Source of the DNA: Myxococcales bacterium
GTDB lineage: Bacteria > Myxococcota_A > Polyangia > Palsa-1104
Assembly: GCA_028287105.1 (NCBI GenBank)
Contig: JAQBQH010000289.1
Span: 1-64,000 of the forward strand
DNA length: 64,000 nucleotides
Direction of reading: 5' to 3'
Shown here: positions 63,860-64,000 of the stretch, one piece after another
Layout of the letters: the number at the start of each line of letters is the position of its first letter
How positions within the stretch are numbered: position 1 is the first letter of the stretch
The notes under the pieces: generated by a model
The model's input: the letters and a program-made list of their open reading frames with translations, nothing else
Databases searched by the model: none
Told to the model about the DNA's origin: nothing
Translations under genes and position numbers: made by a program

Positions 63860-64000
63860 ATGCATCGCGCTCGTTCGGTCTGCTTCGCCTTGTGCCTCGC
63901 CGGGTCGCTGGCGCAGGCACAGGCGCAGTCGCCCGCGCCAGCTTCCAAGGTCACGCCCTCGATCCCTCCCGCGCCGACGCCGTCGACCACGCCCTCCGGC
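63860..64000 (+). CDS. Start of an exported protein, cut by the window end
   Basis: 47 codons visible. A signal peptide (MHRARSVCFALCLAGSLAQA, likely cut after AQA) is followed by a Pro/Ala/Ser/Thr-rich segment typical of a linker in a periplasmic or surface protein. The rest lies beyond base 64000, so the function cannot be judged. Confidence 0.6.
   Translation, partial: MHRARSVCFALCLAGSLAQAQAQSPAPASKVTPSIPPAPTPSTTPSG

Overview
The window is GC-rich (roughly two thirds G+C), gene-dense, bacterial chromosomal DNA. Many genes overlap head-to-tail by ATGA, GTGA or TGATG. It carries several Hanks-type Ser/Thr kinases (one with the HRDVSPSN catalytic loop), FHA and zinc-ribbon proteins, carboxypeptidase-regulatory-like lipoproteins, double PilZ and PEGA proteins, and many short lipoproteins. 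Together these suggest a Myxococcota (deltaproteobacterial) genome. That is inference from gene content; no rRNA gene is present to confirm it. I saw no tRNA, rRNA, CRISPR array or intact insertion sequence.

Layout. 0-2.8 kb: end of a cut gene, then a leftward pair for a secreted PLC/P1-like protein and a lipoprotein. 2.9-8.5 kb: a rightward cluster of zinc-ribbon/double-FHA protein, PP2C phosphatase, FHA-transmembrane-trypsin protease and zinc-ribbon Ser/Thr kinase. 8.6-15.3 kb: periplasmic MsrA/MsrB, a C45-family Ntn hydrolase, a zinc-ribbon membrane protein, a small metallopeptidase, a ketoacyl synthase without catalytic residues, and a DsbD lacking its N-terminal domain. 15.3-20.7 kb: aromatic amino-acid operon (pheA, hisC-like aminotransferase, tyrA, an unknown lipoprotein, aroA). 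20.7-27.2 kb: leftward TolC-like protein, MlaC, retropepsin-like lipoprotein, glycosidase and diguanylate cyclase.

27.3-35.2 kb: two tiny proteins with a thioesterase, ygfZ, a basic 53-residue protein, double PilZ, a bilin-reductase-like protein with bcp, tex, ridA, a YbjN-like protein and rpmB. 35.2-39.2 kb: a large repeat protein and a Ser/Thr kinase. 39.3-45.9 kb: a DsbD-alpha-like protein, prkA, a DUF1624-like membrane protein, ExbB/ExbD and a phosphoesterase. 45.9-50.2 kb: a histidyl-tRNA-synthetase paralogue lacking key residues, a GH5-like glycosidase and a pseudokinase with a PEGA domain. 50.1-54.9 kb: pyrimidine genes (pyrR-pyrB leftward; a CinA-like gene, pyrC and carA rightward). 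54.9-59 kb: a porin-like protein, coaBC, a family-4 uracil-DNA glycosylase and a SprT-like protein. 59.1-64 kb: lysine 5,6-aminomutase (kamD, kamE), small membrane proteins, a ferredoxin-MBL fusion, a transposase relic and a gene cut by the window end.

How they work together. Most of the window is housekeeping metabolism (shikimate end products, pyrimidines, CoA, redox repair) with envelope and signalling genes between. The best candidate for an undescribed system is the 2.9-8.5 kb circuit, where a tail-anchored kinase, a membrane phosphatase and FHA readers appear to connect cytoplasmic phosphorylation to a periplasmic protease. Also notable are three enzyme-fold proteins that have lost catalytic residues (ketoacyl synthase, HisRS, kinase), a bilin reductase fold in an apparent heterotroph, and heptanucleotide repeats absorbed into coding sequence.
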